64,000 nucleotides of DNA from positions 1,612,001 through 1,676,000 of the forward strand of contig VJWM01000025.1 of NCBI GenBank assembly GCA_010909165.1, written 5' to 3'. Made by a program: the position numbers and the translations under genes. The first letter of the stretch is position 1. The number at the start of each line of letters is the position of its first letter. The notes below the pieces were generated by a model that did no database searches, was not told the origin of the DNA, and was given only the letters and a program-made list of their open reading frames with translations. Below are positions 10,286 to 21,119 of this stretch, piece by piece. Source of the DNA: Anthoceros angustus (taxonomy: Eukaryota > Streptophyta > Anthocerotopsida > Anthocerotales > Anthocerotaceae).

Positions 10286-13200
10286 ATGGCTCCAACGCGC
10301 AACAACGAAGCTGATGCCGACCGTCGTGCCAAGCACGCTGCTTGGAAGCGTCGTTGGAGATGGCAGAGGGAGCTAAACATGCGGCAGGGTGTGGCGATTG
10401 CCACTCCAAGTGCTCCTCACCCACCGGCTAATAGTGTGACAGTTGTCACTCACAGTGGTGGGGGCAATGATCAACAAACACCAGCTCAACCAAGTGAACG
10501 GGACAATGATCAACAATGCGCGGAAGAATTGTTGCCATCTCACACCGTTTGCGTAGAGATTGTGCATCCAGGGTCTCAAGAAAATCAGGCTGTAGGGACA
10601 CATGAAGTTCGGGTGGCACCTGCAAGCGGAGCTGCCGCATCATCACGCTTGTCACCGAAAGGTCAAGGCGGTGTCGAGCGGCGAAGGAGTTGCTCGACAC
10701 CTCCGGTTTAAGGGGAGCCCTCCGAAGGCTGCAGCGGTTGCTCGGGAGTTAGGGTCCTTCTTTTGCGGAGGACTCGTCACTGTAGTGGGCGTGGGAGGAG
10801 GAGGATTTTGGAGGCGTTCTCTACACTTCGCATTCTGAAGAGATTTCGCAGTGCTAAGGGGGAGGAAAGCCGGACTCGAAAAGCCACAAATCAAGCTCTG
10901 GAGAACATCAGGTCTGCTATGAGGAGTCTACAAAGTGTGCAAGTTGCGGACAAGTTGAGAGCTCGGCAAACTTTCATGAACATTGTTTTGTCCAAGGATG
11001 TCATGCAAGAAGCGAGCGGCCGCCATGGGGCGTGTTCGGGGTCAATAGGCGAGTTGTGGCGCGGCATGTGCAAACCCTTTGCCAATTGGACATCGCAGAA
11101 CAGGGCCACCAATGGTGCGGTGCAGGGCGGAAGGTTAGATCAGATTCCTTGAGCACAACTGTGAGGGATTTAATTGTCCAGTTTTGGGAGAACTCCTCAC
11201 GCCCTTCCTCGAGCTCGAAGGATGCCAGGCGGCATCGGGTGGCCCCGTTTGTGTATCGTACGCATATCACGCACTTCCTCGATACCTCACAGGTGAGCGC
11301 AAGTTGGGGTTTCCTTCGTTGTTTACCACATCATGGGTTCATTGTGGGTGTGTGGCGCTTGTGGCTGGTTGGTCTGTGGAAGATGGTCCTAGCGCTAGTG
11401 GAGTCCTATCCAACATTGTGGCTGCAGCGCTTTCACTCACGTCACTCGGGTGCGCTAACACATCTCACACTAGTTGCGTGTCTCACACCGCGCATGCCGA
11501 TGCCACTGTGCTATTCAAGATGTCACCGGCACTTTGCGAGATTACACTTTTAGGACAGCTTCATCACTTGATGGGGTTCATTGTCACAATTTGAAGTTGC
11601 CGGCACCACTTCGCCCTGACCATGCCGCAGTTGAAGTGTCTGGTTGCACTTGCAGTTGTTCTACGTTCAGATGTAGTCTCTTACACTTGTGGTCCCTTGT
11701 TGTTTGTGATGCAGACGGAGTTCTTCCTCCGATTCCGAAGTCAGTATCCTGAGATCAAGATAGGCCAGCGTGCCTTTGAGAGGTTGAAACCCTTCTACAT
11801 CAAATCCTTGCAGGAGCGAAACGTGTGTTGCTGCAGGTATCACGTTGAAATGGCATTTCTAAAGGATGCTCTCAACCAGCTCCGCAGTGTCCAATCAAAG
11901 GTTCACTTGAGATCTACATGCTCATGTCCTTGTCCGTGTGCCAAGGGAAGGTGCTTGACTGGGCAGCGTGCCCGCAGCTCGGCGTGAACCGGGTTCACGT
12001 ATTGTGCCCTAAAGCACATGACGATGAATTCCATAAGCGGAAGTGTTTAATGGGGAATTGCAATCTTTGTGGGGTTGAAGCTAGGGCTTTGTCCGAAGGA
12101 GGTCACAACAAACTTGTTGCCGCTACATTGAAGTGGCGTTGTTTTGAATACCACCACGTTGGGCGTAATGAAGACGGCACTTCCAAGTCTCGAATCAAGC
12201 TTGTACAGTGGAAACTCACCCGTCGAAATGGTAGAGTTCCTAAAAGGCAAGTTGAAACATTTCATCACCCATGATTTTGTTCGATGGCAAGCTTATGAGT
12301 TTCGCAGATGTCTAGAATGGTTTCGAGGATGTCATCGCCTCGATTGATTTCTCACAAAACTACGCCTTCCAAGTGCGACGAGATCCAAAGCATGCATTGG
12401 CAGTGATCGAGTTACAATTCTTGTGCATGTTTCAGATATGAGAACTGGTCCAATTGTGGAGGAGGACCCGTTTTGCAACGTTGAAAAGTTCTACCATTTT
12501 ACATCGATGACATGCAACATGACACCCTTTTGTCCAAAGATTGTCTCATGCTACATCGGGAGTGGTTGCTGGGCAGCGGTATAGGAGACCACGGAGCATT
12601 GGATGTGGAGTGATGGGGCTGCTTCAGCTCAAGGCCTGCCTAGTTACTTGTAGCCGATACCTAGCCTAAGGCGGATGCAATATGCTTTGGAGTTACTTGG
12701 TCGACACGGAAGGGAGAACATGACGGGTGCCATCTTGAAGCGGGCGTTGAGAGTCAAGAATTGTCTCCTTCCTCGGTGAGATTGCAAGGGGCTGGCGTGG
12801 TGGTTTCACGTAGCTCAATCTCTAATGCAAAGATCCTCATACACCAATGGTGAAAGGCAAGCGGTTATTGCCTGATTGGGAAGACGGATGTCAATAGGAG
12901 ACAAAAGTGGGGTGTGCCTCGATCCCGTGTTCCAAGAGCATGCACTCCATTTATGGGTATTCTCAAGATGCTTTGAATCCACGGGTGAAAATGAGACACT
13001 TGGCTTGCTTTTGTGGGGCTTGCATGGCGGTGACCATGCAAAGATGTGAAACAAAGGCTCATCAGGAATCGCGCCATATATCGTTAAAGCCCGCCGACGC
13101 CGAGCAGAGAATAGCAACTCGACAACGATGTGGAACATCGTTGGTTGATGACCACGTTGAGACAGCCACACCGATCCAGTGCAAGGGCGATGAGGAAGCC

Positions 13201-13562
13201 TCGAGGACCTCACGATATGGCGCGCTCCGGAGGTAGGCGATAACTTTGTTGTGGCTGCGAGGCAGACGAAGGTGCAACTTTCTACCGGTTAGGTGCACCG
13301 TTGCTTCCCACAAAGCGATGTGGCAAGAACATGTCCTTGGAGCCTTCGTACTTTCCTCCGCGATGATATTGTAGTGGGCCAATATTACCAGGGGCTTGAG
13401 CCAGACGGTCATGTTTACACCCTAGACCTGGATGAAGCAGAGTGCATACTCCCTGCTGCAACGGTGCACACTTGCAAGTTTGCACTCTTCCAGCGAGTGT
13501 TAGATGGTCGTGAGGTATTTGAGTTAGACCCAGACACTTTAGAGACGTTCAGGTCTTTATAA
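10286..13562 (+). pseudogene. RNase-H/transposase-like multicopy family gene, decayed
   Basis: A long decayed coding region in many frame segments. The N-terminus from ATG 10286 is basic (RRAKHAAWKRRWRWQREL). It continues with an FRSQYPEIKIGQRAFERLKP block, then a Cys cluster (CCCRYHVE, about 11827) and a second one (CLMGNCNLCG, about 12045). Next come IDFSQNYAFQV (12347), a broken ISDDMQHDT (about 12500), WSDGAASAQ (about 12606) and a stretch recalling HGKG-DG (about 12700). It closes with a Cys-rich ACFCGAC block (13009) and VVGQYYQGLEPDG before the stop at 13562. I know this motif series from an uncharacterised, widely dispersed eukaryotic family that looks like an RNase-H-fold transposase. 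Whether it mobilises DNA is not shown. No terminal inverted repeats were found. Confidence 0.55.
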
Positions 13563-13837
13563 GGTCCTTGTTAGGAAGGGGCTGTCGAGGGAAGACCCAC
13601 CTGTTTTGATTAGGGCTAAATCGTGTCTGGGCACACTTGAGGCTTGACGCCAATTTTCATGGCCGATGTGGTGTTGATGGCACTCCCGGTTGCATGGGCC
13701 ACAAAATGGGTACACCACTTGCCATGTCTAGTGCGCACGCAGGACACACCCCAGTGTTGTTGCACACGAAGGCACTTGTGAACTTTTGACTTCACCGCCA
13801 TGTCTTAGTAAAAGGGACCATTTGGAAAGAAGTCGCC
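13563..13837. other. Gene flank, nothing recognised
   Basis: No motif, repeat or credible frame seen. Confidence 0.4.
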
Positions 13838-14275
13838 ATGTGGCTTCCTCTCAAGAAGACCGTCTTTAGTCCCGTATGTGAAGAGCCACAATGGCCGCGG
13901 GCGGCGACGAGGGCGGAGAAAGAGGGACCCGAGTTGCGAATGGTAGGTGTGATGGCCCGGCGCCACCCTCGTGTCGATCCCCTAGTGCCTGCAGGGACAG
14001 TTGCTGAGCAAATAGCGCACTGGACTGCAATTGCGGTCGAGTTGCGCAGGCAGTTAGCAGTGATCCGGCAAGGTCGGCAAGCAGGACTTCAGGCGCGTCT
14101 TCAAGCAGTGCCTGCGGCGCATGAGCAGGCGGTAATCACCGATTCTGGCGGACCAGAGGAGGATGACCCCGATGTGACTCCTCCTGACGACGAACACCTT
14201 ACAAGCGCGCGGACACCTCCAGAAATCCACGTTGCTGATGGGGGGGCCATTCCGCATGTGACTCGTGAGGGTTGA
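13838..14275 (+). CDS. Hypothetical ORF with coiled-coil segment
   Basis: A 145-codon open frame. From the internal Met near 13952 it reads as an alpha-helical segment (TVAEQIAHWTAIAVELRRQL, then Gln/Arg-rich) followed by an acidic Pro-rich tail (PEEDDPDVTPPDDE). It could be a small gene, or the first exon of something carried with the transposase-like gene to its left. The composition resembles the Gag leader of some elements, but no match is claimed. Confidence 0.35.
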   Translation: MWLPLKKTVFSPVCEEPQWPRAATRAEKEGPELRMVGVMARRHPRVDPLVPAGTVAEQIAHWTAIAVELRRQLAVIRQGRQAGLQARLQAVPAAHEQAVITDSGGPEEDDPDVTPPDDEHLTSARTPPEIHVADGGAIPHVTREG

Positions 14276-14838
14276 GTCTCAAGCTATACTGTGATGGTAG
14301 CTTGCCCATGTGTGGTACTGCACGACGGCGTGCATGTAATCGCACAACTTCACCGGTCTCTACATGTATCTATGTTTTCAATCTATCCGAGAGCGAGCCA
14401 GACATAGCGAAACCTGAGCAATGGTGGCAATTTTAGATCTTATATTTCGACAATCTCGCAAGTTCCGCAACACTAGTTGCCTAAGGACTCAAAAGTGTGT
14501 CACTTGGACTTGGATCTAATTTCTTCGATCCAATCAAAACCCGAGAGGTACCCGTGCATTGATTCAATGTTTGTGAGCAGCTATGACCAACGAATGTAGC
14601 GTGATCTACAACACGACTCTACTTAGGCCGATTTGTACAAGCAGCCTTTAACATTGCCGTTGTTGCCGGATCCATCCAGAACAATGGCACCTCGTTCTTA
14701 TTGGGCTCCATCTTCTCTTGTTCCTCGAGGAGGAACTTCGCCGCTTTCACCAAGCTTGCACGCAAGACAACCGGTGCCCTGCTTTCCCCTGCTCAAAAGC
14801 TCATATATACCCGGCTCCACTGCCGGTAGTAGTTGCCC
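14276..14838. other. Gap between two gene fragments
   Basis: No gene seen on the plus strand. The minus strand from 14838 to about 14640 may continue the fragment at 14839-15390 (a PAVEPGIYELL-like stretch after a stop), but this is too broken to define. Confidence 0.4.
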
Positions 14839-15390
14839 TCAGCCTCGGTTCTTAGGAAGAGGGTCACTATTCCACACGTCCCTCTCGATGTAGGCAGCTA
14901 GCTTGTGAACTCCCCTGACGCACTTCAGGACATAGAAGTCAACTTTTTCATCATTTTCAGCCTCAGCTGCCACCATGTAGTTGTCCCCGGGCTCCAATTC
15001 CCGCACACTTGGGTCCACAGGTTCTGCTACCACCTTCTGTCGGGTTGGCCGTTTTGGCTTAGTTGTTTTAATCGCTGCCCTCCGCTTGGATCCCCTTGTT
15101 CGTCCTCCCTCTCCGCTCACAGTGACCGACGGTACAGAGTGAGCTGTTACGGACTGAGCTGGAGTGACCTGCAAGGGTGCTGACGACTGCACTGGAGTCA
15201 CTTGATTACTCTTCTCCTTCTGCTGCACGCGCTCCGGATCCGCCGACTCTGTGTCTATTTCTAGTGTCCCCTTTGCCACCTCAAGTACAGTATCCGCCAC
15301 AGGTGCCACTTGATACGACACCAACTCCAGCGGCCTTGACTCCACATCTAGTGCACGACGGACACCAACTCCACCGCCTTGACTCCACAT
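14839..15390 (-). pseudogene. C-terminal part of unknown minus-strand gene
   Basis: A 183-codon open frame without a natural start. After repeat-derived codons it reads EVAKGTLEIDTESADPERVQ, a Ser/Thr/Val-rich linker and a basic patch (GSKRRAAIKTTKPKRPTRQK, nuclear-localisation-like). It ends in a small domain: EPGDNYMVAAEAENDEKVDF, then YVLKCVRGVHKL. The GDN(Y/F)xVAA motif also occurs, broken, near 13240 in the transposase-like gene on the plus strand, so the two may share a C-terminal domain. Its upstream part would be the fragments at 16597-17178 and beyond. Confidence 0.4.
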
Positions 15391-16130
15391 CTAGTGCACC
15401 ACCGACGGACACCAACTCCGCCTTGACTCCACATCTAGTGGTGCCACTTGAAACGACACCAACCCCACATCTAGTGGTGCCACTTGATCCGGCACCAACC
15501 CCACATCTACCGGTGTCACCATTATCCACTACCCTAATACCCGGAGGCACCAAAGGAGCACCTGTGATGGCATGTTGACCACCGATGGCATGTGTTCTTC
15601 CATGGCATCAGCCTCTAGTGCTTCCATAGCCTCCATAACGTCCGGGGCGGGGAGCTGCGTCATCTTCAAGAACAATACCGACTCATCACGGATCCGCCGA
15701 CTGTGTCTATTTCTAGTGTCCCTTTGCCACCTCAAGTCAAGTATCGCCACAGTGCCGAACGACACCAACTCCGGTGCCTTGACTCCACATCTAGTGCGGC
15801 CGCGATCGGACACCAACTCCGGTGCCTTGACTCCACATCTAGTGGCCGATCGGACACCAACTCCGGTGCCTTGACTCCACATCTAGTGTGTGTCGACCGA
15901 CACCAGTTCCACATCTAGTGGTGCCACTTGATCCGCACCAACCCCATATCTACTGGTGTCAGCTCATTATCCACTACCCTAATACCCATCGGGAGGCACC
16001 AAAGGAGCACCTGTGATGGCATGTTGACCACGATGGCATGTTCTTCCATGGCATCGCCTCTAGTGCTTCCATAGCCTCCATAACGTCCGAGGCAAGGCTG
16101 CATCTTGACAACAATCTTGACTCATCACGG
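15235..16130. repeat. Tandem duplication of about 450 bp with nested minisatellite
   Basis: Two copies, 15235-15690 and 15691-about 16130. Both start GGATCCGCCGACT.TGTGTCT, contain a TTGACTCCACATCTAGTG minisatellite, then share ATTATCCACTACCCTAATAC, GGAGGCACCAAAGGAGCACC and CTTCCATAGCCTCCATAACG. The copies differ mostly by small deletions. Confidence 0.85.
15761..15898. repeat. 46-bp minisatellite (GACACCAACTCCGGTGCC)
   Basis: Three head-to-tail units of 44-48 bp: GACACCAACTCCGGTGCC, TTGACTCCACATCTAGTG and a variable GATCG-rich spacer. A more diverged set of the same units occupies 15318-15500. On the minus strand it reads as repeated TRCGVKAPELVS or LDVESRHRSWCP. Confidence 0.85.
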
Positions 16131-16596
16131 ATCCCGTGCTCCCCACTTGTGGCGTCTCTCCACATGCACGGTCTCCGGCTTCCTCACGTAAGGGGTAGCA
16201 ACCCCAACCCCCGCCCTCCGTCGCCGGGTACACCGCAATGGATCCCAACGATCCTTGCCGCGAAGGAGTCATGTTAAATAAACTCTGCGTATTCTCGACA
16301 GCACGAGACCCACTACTTAGAAGGGCTTCGTAGCATGCGCAAAGGAGACAACACAAAGCCACGATCATGTCAAATCATGGTCGAATGCACCTCAAGAATG
16401 ACCGAAATCCAAGAAGTCGAACATAGGTACTGGAGATGCACATGTGATGTCACGAACACGCTGAACTTTATCCAGTGAGGAACCGGTCGATCTTTCACTA
16501 GATTGAAGAAATCGACTCCCATTCCTTAACCGCTTTGCCACCCTTCATTTTCACTTGAGTTTGGCGTTGTCCAACCTTTGGCTTTCACCATCGGGG
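16131..16596. other. Decayed minus-strand sequence
   Basis: No intact exon. Minus-strand frames are broken every 30-100 bases. Probably the middle of the unknown gene whose ends are at 14839 and 16597-17178. Confidence 0.35.
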
Positions 16597-17178
16597 TCAA
16601 CCGAGCACATCTTCGAGGGCACAAGTGTTTGCTGCAAATGCGCCACAAGCACGGCTCGTGGTACATGTGCCCACAAGACAACAACACTTGTTCACGAAGC
16701 CAAAGTATCGCAATATAGGGACAAAAGCCGTTAGCCTTGTTCGCGATAAAGTGATAGGCATCTTTAAAGAAAAATGATTGTAGACTACCTTGAGCAAATT
16801 GGATGCATTAACGGGATGGTTAGGGCACTCCGCCTCCAAGGGTGCCGGAGCCCATCCGTACCTTGCTCGACCCTCCGTCACATCCACCACAGCCTTTTAG
16901 TCAAGTGCACTCCACTGCTGGCAAGGCCACAACCATGCTTGCCCCGCCTATCTTGCTCAGATGTCTTGATGCCACCTCGCTAGCTCCTCCACCTTCCCCA
17001 ATGCTCCTTCTCTAGACCATACAGTTCTTGAAGTTGTTGCCCTAGGTGATTCACCAACGACGCTTCGTGAAGATCGTGTATCCTCCACGCGCCTTGTATA
17101 ACTTGATGCAGCTCTTCCATCTCCTGTAAACTTTTTCGAATATCGAACGCCACTTCCCCAAGCCGTTGCTTCTCCTCA
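16597..17178 (-). pseudogene. Coiled-coil and Cys/His fragment, unknown gene
   Basis: Reading from the Copia-2 insertion site leftwards, the minus strand gives a clear helical frame (LIEEKQRLGEVAFDIRKSLQ, then EMEELHQVIQG), stopped near 16980. About 250 bases later a second frame reads KDAYHFIANKANGFCPYIAI and LLSCGHMYHEPCLW, a CGHxYHExC pattern like part of a RING-H2 finger. Only half of such a finger is visible, so this is a hint. The frame of the coiled coil continues across the Copia-2 insertion into 23678 and above (NAKAAKATLIEEK). Confidence 0.4.
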
Positions 17179-17183
17179 ATTAG

Positions 17184-17329
17184 TGTTAGAGTTAATTGTG
17201 TTTACCCTAACTCGGTTAGTGGTAGATTAGTTTAATTAGGGTTATCCTTGATATACTATTTAAACATGGACCAGTACTTTTTGTATTATTGCTCTTATTT
17301 TTCAATATATGCTTCCGTTGTCTTTGTCA
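17184..17329 (+). repeat. Copia-2 5' LTR
   Basis: 146 bp. Contains TATTTAAAC (a TATA-like element) about 60 bp before its end. Near-identical to the 3' copy. Confidence 0.93.
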
Positions 17330-17341
17330 TGGTATCAGAGC
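17330..17341 (+). promoter_or_regulatory. Copia-2 primer binding site (tRNA-iMet)
   Basis: TGGTATCAGAGC directly after the LTR. Confidence 0.95.
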
Positions 17342-17472
17342 CATGGAATTTCTTTTTTTGCCACAATCCGTATTTTGTCGATGATTTGCTAGCCATTGTC
17401 TATGGGAAATTGTTGTGGAGATTTGCTGGTGTATTTATCTACGTGATAAATGCCTCATTTCTCACAATCTGA

Positions 17473-17937
17473 TGGCGCGTCGGGGAAGATGTGTTTTGAC
17501 GGATTCATTCTCGGTTTGCTGACAGGCTTGTGAATCAGCCATTGAGATCGGGCCGTGGTAGGAGATCACAACATGCTCTGTCACGGCGCGACCTGTTCTA
17601 TGATGGGATGCAGGTGTCTCGGGAAGAATCCCTAGCTGATTTCCTAGCCAGTTCAGATCAGAGGAGGAGAGCACCTGAATTCACGTCTCTTTCCCGGCTG
17701 GACAGCATCGAGTCTCTGCTTAGGCGCATCCTGGATGAGCAGGCTAGGCAGGCGACCCGTCTCGATTGCTTCGCTGTTAGAATTGCTGGCTTACTGGAGA
17801 GATTTGGTGAGTCACAGGGCCGGAAATCATCTCAGTATTGCGACTGTGGCTGTCAATTGCGTCGAGACTTTATGGCGAAGGGGAGCGCGGTGAAGATGCC
17901 GGCTTCCCCTCCGCATCGCGATGCAGGATTGCTGTAA
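17473..17937 (+). CDS. Copia-2 pre-gag coiled-coil ORF
   Basis: Candidate ATG at 17473 (MARRGRCVLTDSF) shifts into the open frame that ends at 17937. That frame has a basic start (RSGRGRRSQHALSRRDLF), an acidic middle and a clear heptad stretch (LSRLDSIESLLRRILDEQ, then RLDCFAVRIAGLLERF). It ends with a small Cys cluster (CDCGC). It sits between primer site and gag, as in Copia-1 and Copia-3. No sequence identity to those ORFs is obvious, only position, size class and coiled-coil character. Confidence 0.5.
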
Positions 17938-18049
17938 CTCGGATCAGGATGGGCGCGGCACATGTGAGCGTGATCTGAAGCGGTGCTTGCCTTGCTTGGT
18001 CGCGGTGTGCGTCATCCTGTCGCGGGTGGTTTTAACGGAAACGAAATGG

Positions 18050-18232
18050 GTTCTTTTAGGGCTTCGGTGCGCTTAAGTTGGCATATCGTTTCGGGTTCCT
18101 TTTAGGGCTTTGGTGCGCTTAAGTTGGAATATCGGTTCGGTGGCCTTTTAGGGCATTGATGCATAAGTTGGAATATCGTTTCGGGTTCCTTTTAGGTCTT
18201 TGGTGCATTTAAGTTGTAATAACGTTTCGCTT
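18050..18232. repeat. Copia-2 leader tandem repeat, four 45-bp units
   Basis: Four units of about 45 bp, each with CTTTTAGGGC.TTGGTGCGC, TTAAGTTGGAATATCG and TTTCGGG, between the pre-gag ORF and gag. Possibly an RNA packaging or regulatory leader. It has no coding content. Confidence 0.85.
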
Positions 18233-18579
18233 TATAAGTTGAACCTGCTTTATGATGCGAAACGACTTGAGATTTCTTAGTTTCTTCTTTTAGAATAAGA
18301 ACTCTTGTATAGTTTTTCTCTGTAAGTCTAGAGTTTAGAGGTCATTTACCTTTCTTTCTAGATTGTGTATGTCGGACTCATCTTCCAGTAGTGAGCATGA
18401 TGATGCAGTAAGACCAGATCCCTTATGCAGGATGACTCTCGACTCGTCGAGGAACAAGCTAGGTTAAATTCTCAATTGCTTCAACTCTTCAACAGCTAGC
18501 ACGTTGAATACAAATACCTCGGTTCCTCAACCTCTTGTCTAGACCCCTGCTGTTCCATTCCCTCTTACCATGACGCTAG

Positions 18580-19420
18580 GGTGGTGCTTTGACAACTCTT
18601 GGAGCTACCTATTCGTGTGAATTTAAGGAGAAGGACCGGTTTGATGGCAAAGCTTCTCATATGAGAGTGGCGTGCGGATGCGAGCATTCTTGGATGCCGA
18701 GATGTGGGAATATGTTGACGTTCTTTTCCTAAACCCGATATCACAATTCGGTGTTACTCAAGACATGGTGGACAAGTGGAAAAGGGGAACAAAATAGCTT
18801 TTGCTATTCTACTTTCAGTCTAGATGAAACTATGGAGGTGGAGTCCTTACCAACAGCAATGAGGTTTGACGCAACGAAAGATACATATCGTGCAAAATAT
18901 TCTTACGCTTGTACATGCTAGGAATGAGTTTTATGGCTGCGAGAAGGAGATCCGTGGGACCACATATTGTGAAGTTCCGCCATTTGCGATCTCATAGGCT
19001 CTTGGATCTAGTATGATCAAGTGGACGTAGCTTGCTCAATTGCTATCCACCACGGCTTCTTTCGAACTTCGTGTCAAGCCAAAATACCTCCATTCGAGCT
19101 TCTTATCGGCTGTGAGTGCTGGTAGACCTTCCTTATAACGTTGAATGACTTGATTGGGGCTCTCCGCAAGAGGAACAGAGTCGCCATAAGTCGTGGCCTT
19201 CGCCCCGCCTCGGGAGAAGGTGCTTTACGTTGCAAAAGGAAAAGGACCAGGCACAACAATAAGAACAAGAAAGGAGTAGGTTTGTCTCGCCGCCCTCTTC
19301 TCCTCCTGCGGCTGTGGTGCTTGTAATCGTGTCAAATTCCGTGGCATTGGGAGCGTGATTGCGAAGAAAAGGCGAACCAAAGAAGGAAGTTCGCCCTTTG
19401 GCTCATGTTAGTACCAAGGA
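18580..19420 (+). pseudogene. Copia-2 gag, heavily decayed
   Basis: The Gag N-terminal motif FKEKDRFDGKASH is visible at about 18625, followed by a W..RMRAFLDAEMWEYVD-like stretch broken by single-base losses. A zinc knuckle near 19309-19366 is split over two frames (CGAC, then HWERDCE). A Ser/Arg/Lys-rich linker precedes it. Confidence 0.7.
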
Positions 19421-19879
19421 GCATCTTCGGACAACAGCAACATAAAAGCAGTGCGTGTTGATCGTGTGTCTAATTTCGAGTAAGGAGAATTCATTTATGT
19501 GGTTTGTAGATTCGGATCTACTTCGCACATTTGTAACAACAGGAAGCTATTTTCTAAGTTCAGCTATCAATCACCTTTTCGACTGCTTATGGTGATTCTA
19601 GGGGACTAGAAGTGGAAGGTAGTGGTGAAGTTTGCATACCTTTGTTAGATGGTACAAGCTTGCTACTTTCGATGTGTTGTTTGTTCTCGCAATGAGCAAA
19701 ACTTGCTTTCTGTTAGAGTCACATTTCCTGGTGACTTTGGGTTTAGCTTTGAACATTTGCATTGTTATATGTATAGATTACAATTGCGTGAATTATGTTG
19801 CAAAGGCTACCTTAGTTGATGATTTGTATCGACGATATTTCTCCTTGTACTTTTACTCCTAGTGCTCATGCTTTAGTAA

Positions 19880-20760
19880 CCTCTTCTTCTCATCAAGCTA
19901 GCTTATGGCATGCACGTCAGGTCATGTCAATAAGGCTAAGCTAACTTGATGTCTCACTCAAGTCGCTACCGAGAGAAGCGCCTCCTTGTTTCAAGCACCT
20001 TGCTCGCAGCGTGTGTATCTTGTCCAAGGTATGAGCTTCCTTTTAAGAATCAATCGGCCACTCGAGCTAAAGCAGTTTTGGAGTTGATACATGCAGATCT
20101 AGCGGGAAAGCTTCCAGTGAAATCACTTGGTGGGTCTGAGTATTATCTTTCTCTCACAGATGATTTTTCACGTTATACATGGACCTTTCCCTTGCAGTTG
20201 AAGAGTGACGTCTTTGAGCATATCTCCTCTTGGATTCCTATGGTTCAAAGACAAACAGGGCATTTGGTCAAGTGCTTTCGCACGGATAATGGTGGAGAGT
20301 TTACTGGCCATAGGTTTGATGAGCTTTTTCAGCAGTTTGGGATCATACGTCAACTTTCTGTTCCTTATACACAACAACAGAATGGAGTTGCTGAAAGGAA
20401 GAATCAAACCTTGATGGGAATGACTCGAGCATGTTGGCTTGGGTGGTCTTCCTAAATCCTTTTAATGAGGTAGTTGCGACTACTTATATTTTGAATAGAG
20501 TTGTGATCACACTGTTGCACTTATGAAGCCTTTTGGGGCGCAAGCCAAGTCTTCTTCATTTACGTGTTTTTGGATCTCCGCTTTTGCATTCATTCCGAGG
20601 CCAAGAGGGGAAGTTAGATGCAAGGTCGAAGCCTCTTATTTTTCTTGGCTACTCGGAAGAATCCAAAGCATACAAGTTGTTTGATCCCACGACCTATAAG
20701 ATGACGTTGGCGAGGAGTGTTACCTTTAAGGAGATCACTTCTCACACCGATTCTTTCTAG
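19880..20760 (+). pseudogene. Copia-2 integrase
   Basis: GAG-pre-integrase (SLWHARQ..NKAKL) at 19895, then an open 169-codon frame (19946-20455). It has LTDDFSRYTW (first Asp), FRTDNGGEF (second Asp) and PYTQQQNGVAERKNQTL (Glu), all three catalytic residues of the D-D-35-E core. After a frameshift near 20455 the C-terminal GRKPSLLHLRVFGSPL and GYSEESKAYKLFDP motifs run to 20760. It inserts cDNA into the nuclear genome. Confidence 0.88.
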
Positions 20761-21119
20761 CTCCCCGACGCTATGGATGATGTGCGGAGGATATGAGTGA
20801 CCTGTGTTATGTTTCCACGACGGATGGAGCGTTGGATGGTGAGCTTCCTTTAGCTCCAACTGCGGTAGATGATACACCGCCATACCGGTGTGGTTGATTC
20901 ACTGCTTCGATGATGCACCCACTTCTTCTCATGCTTCCCTTGATGATGAGGTTGCTGGTCTTGATGAATCTTGTTCCCCCTCCGCAGCATCCCGCCCCGA
21001 TATTCATTGAGAGGCGTCAGTACTCGTGATCGGATTGAATGTATCGATCTATAGACTTTAGGAAGTCTTCACTAATGTAGCATTTATTTCCATACCCGAG
21101 GTTAGACCGATCCTCTATA

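Noticed and set aside
16597-16800. RING finger
   Set aside because: Only the CGHxYHExC half is visible; the flanking Cys pairs are not in frame.
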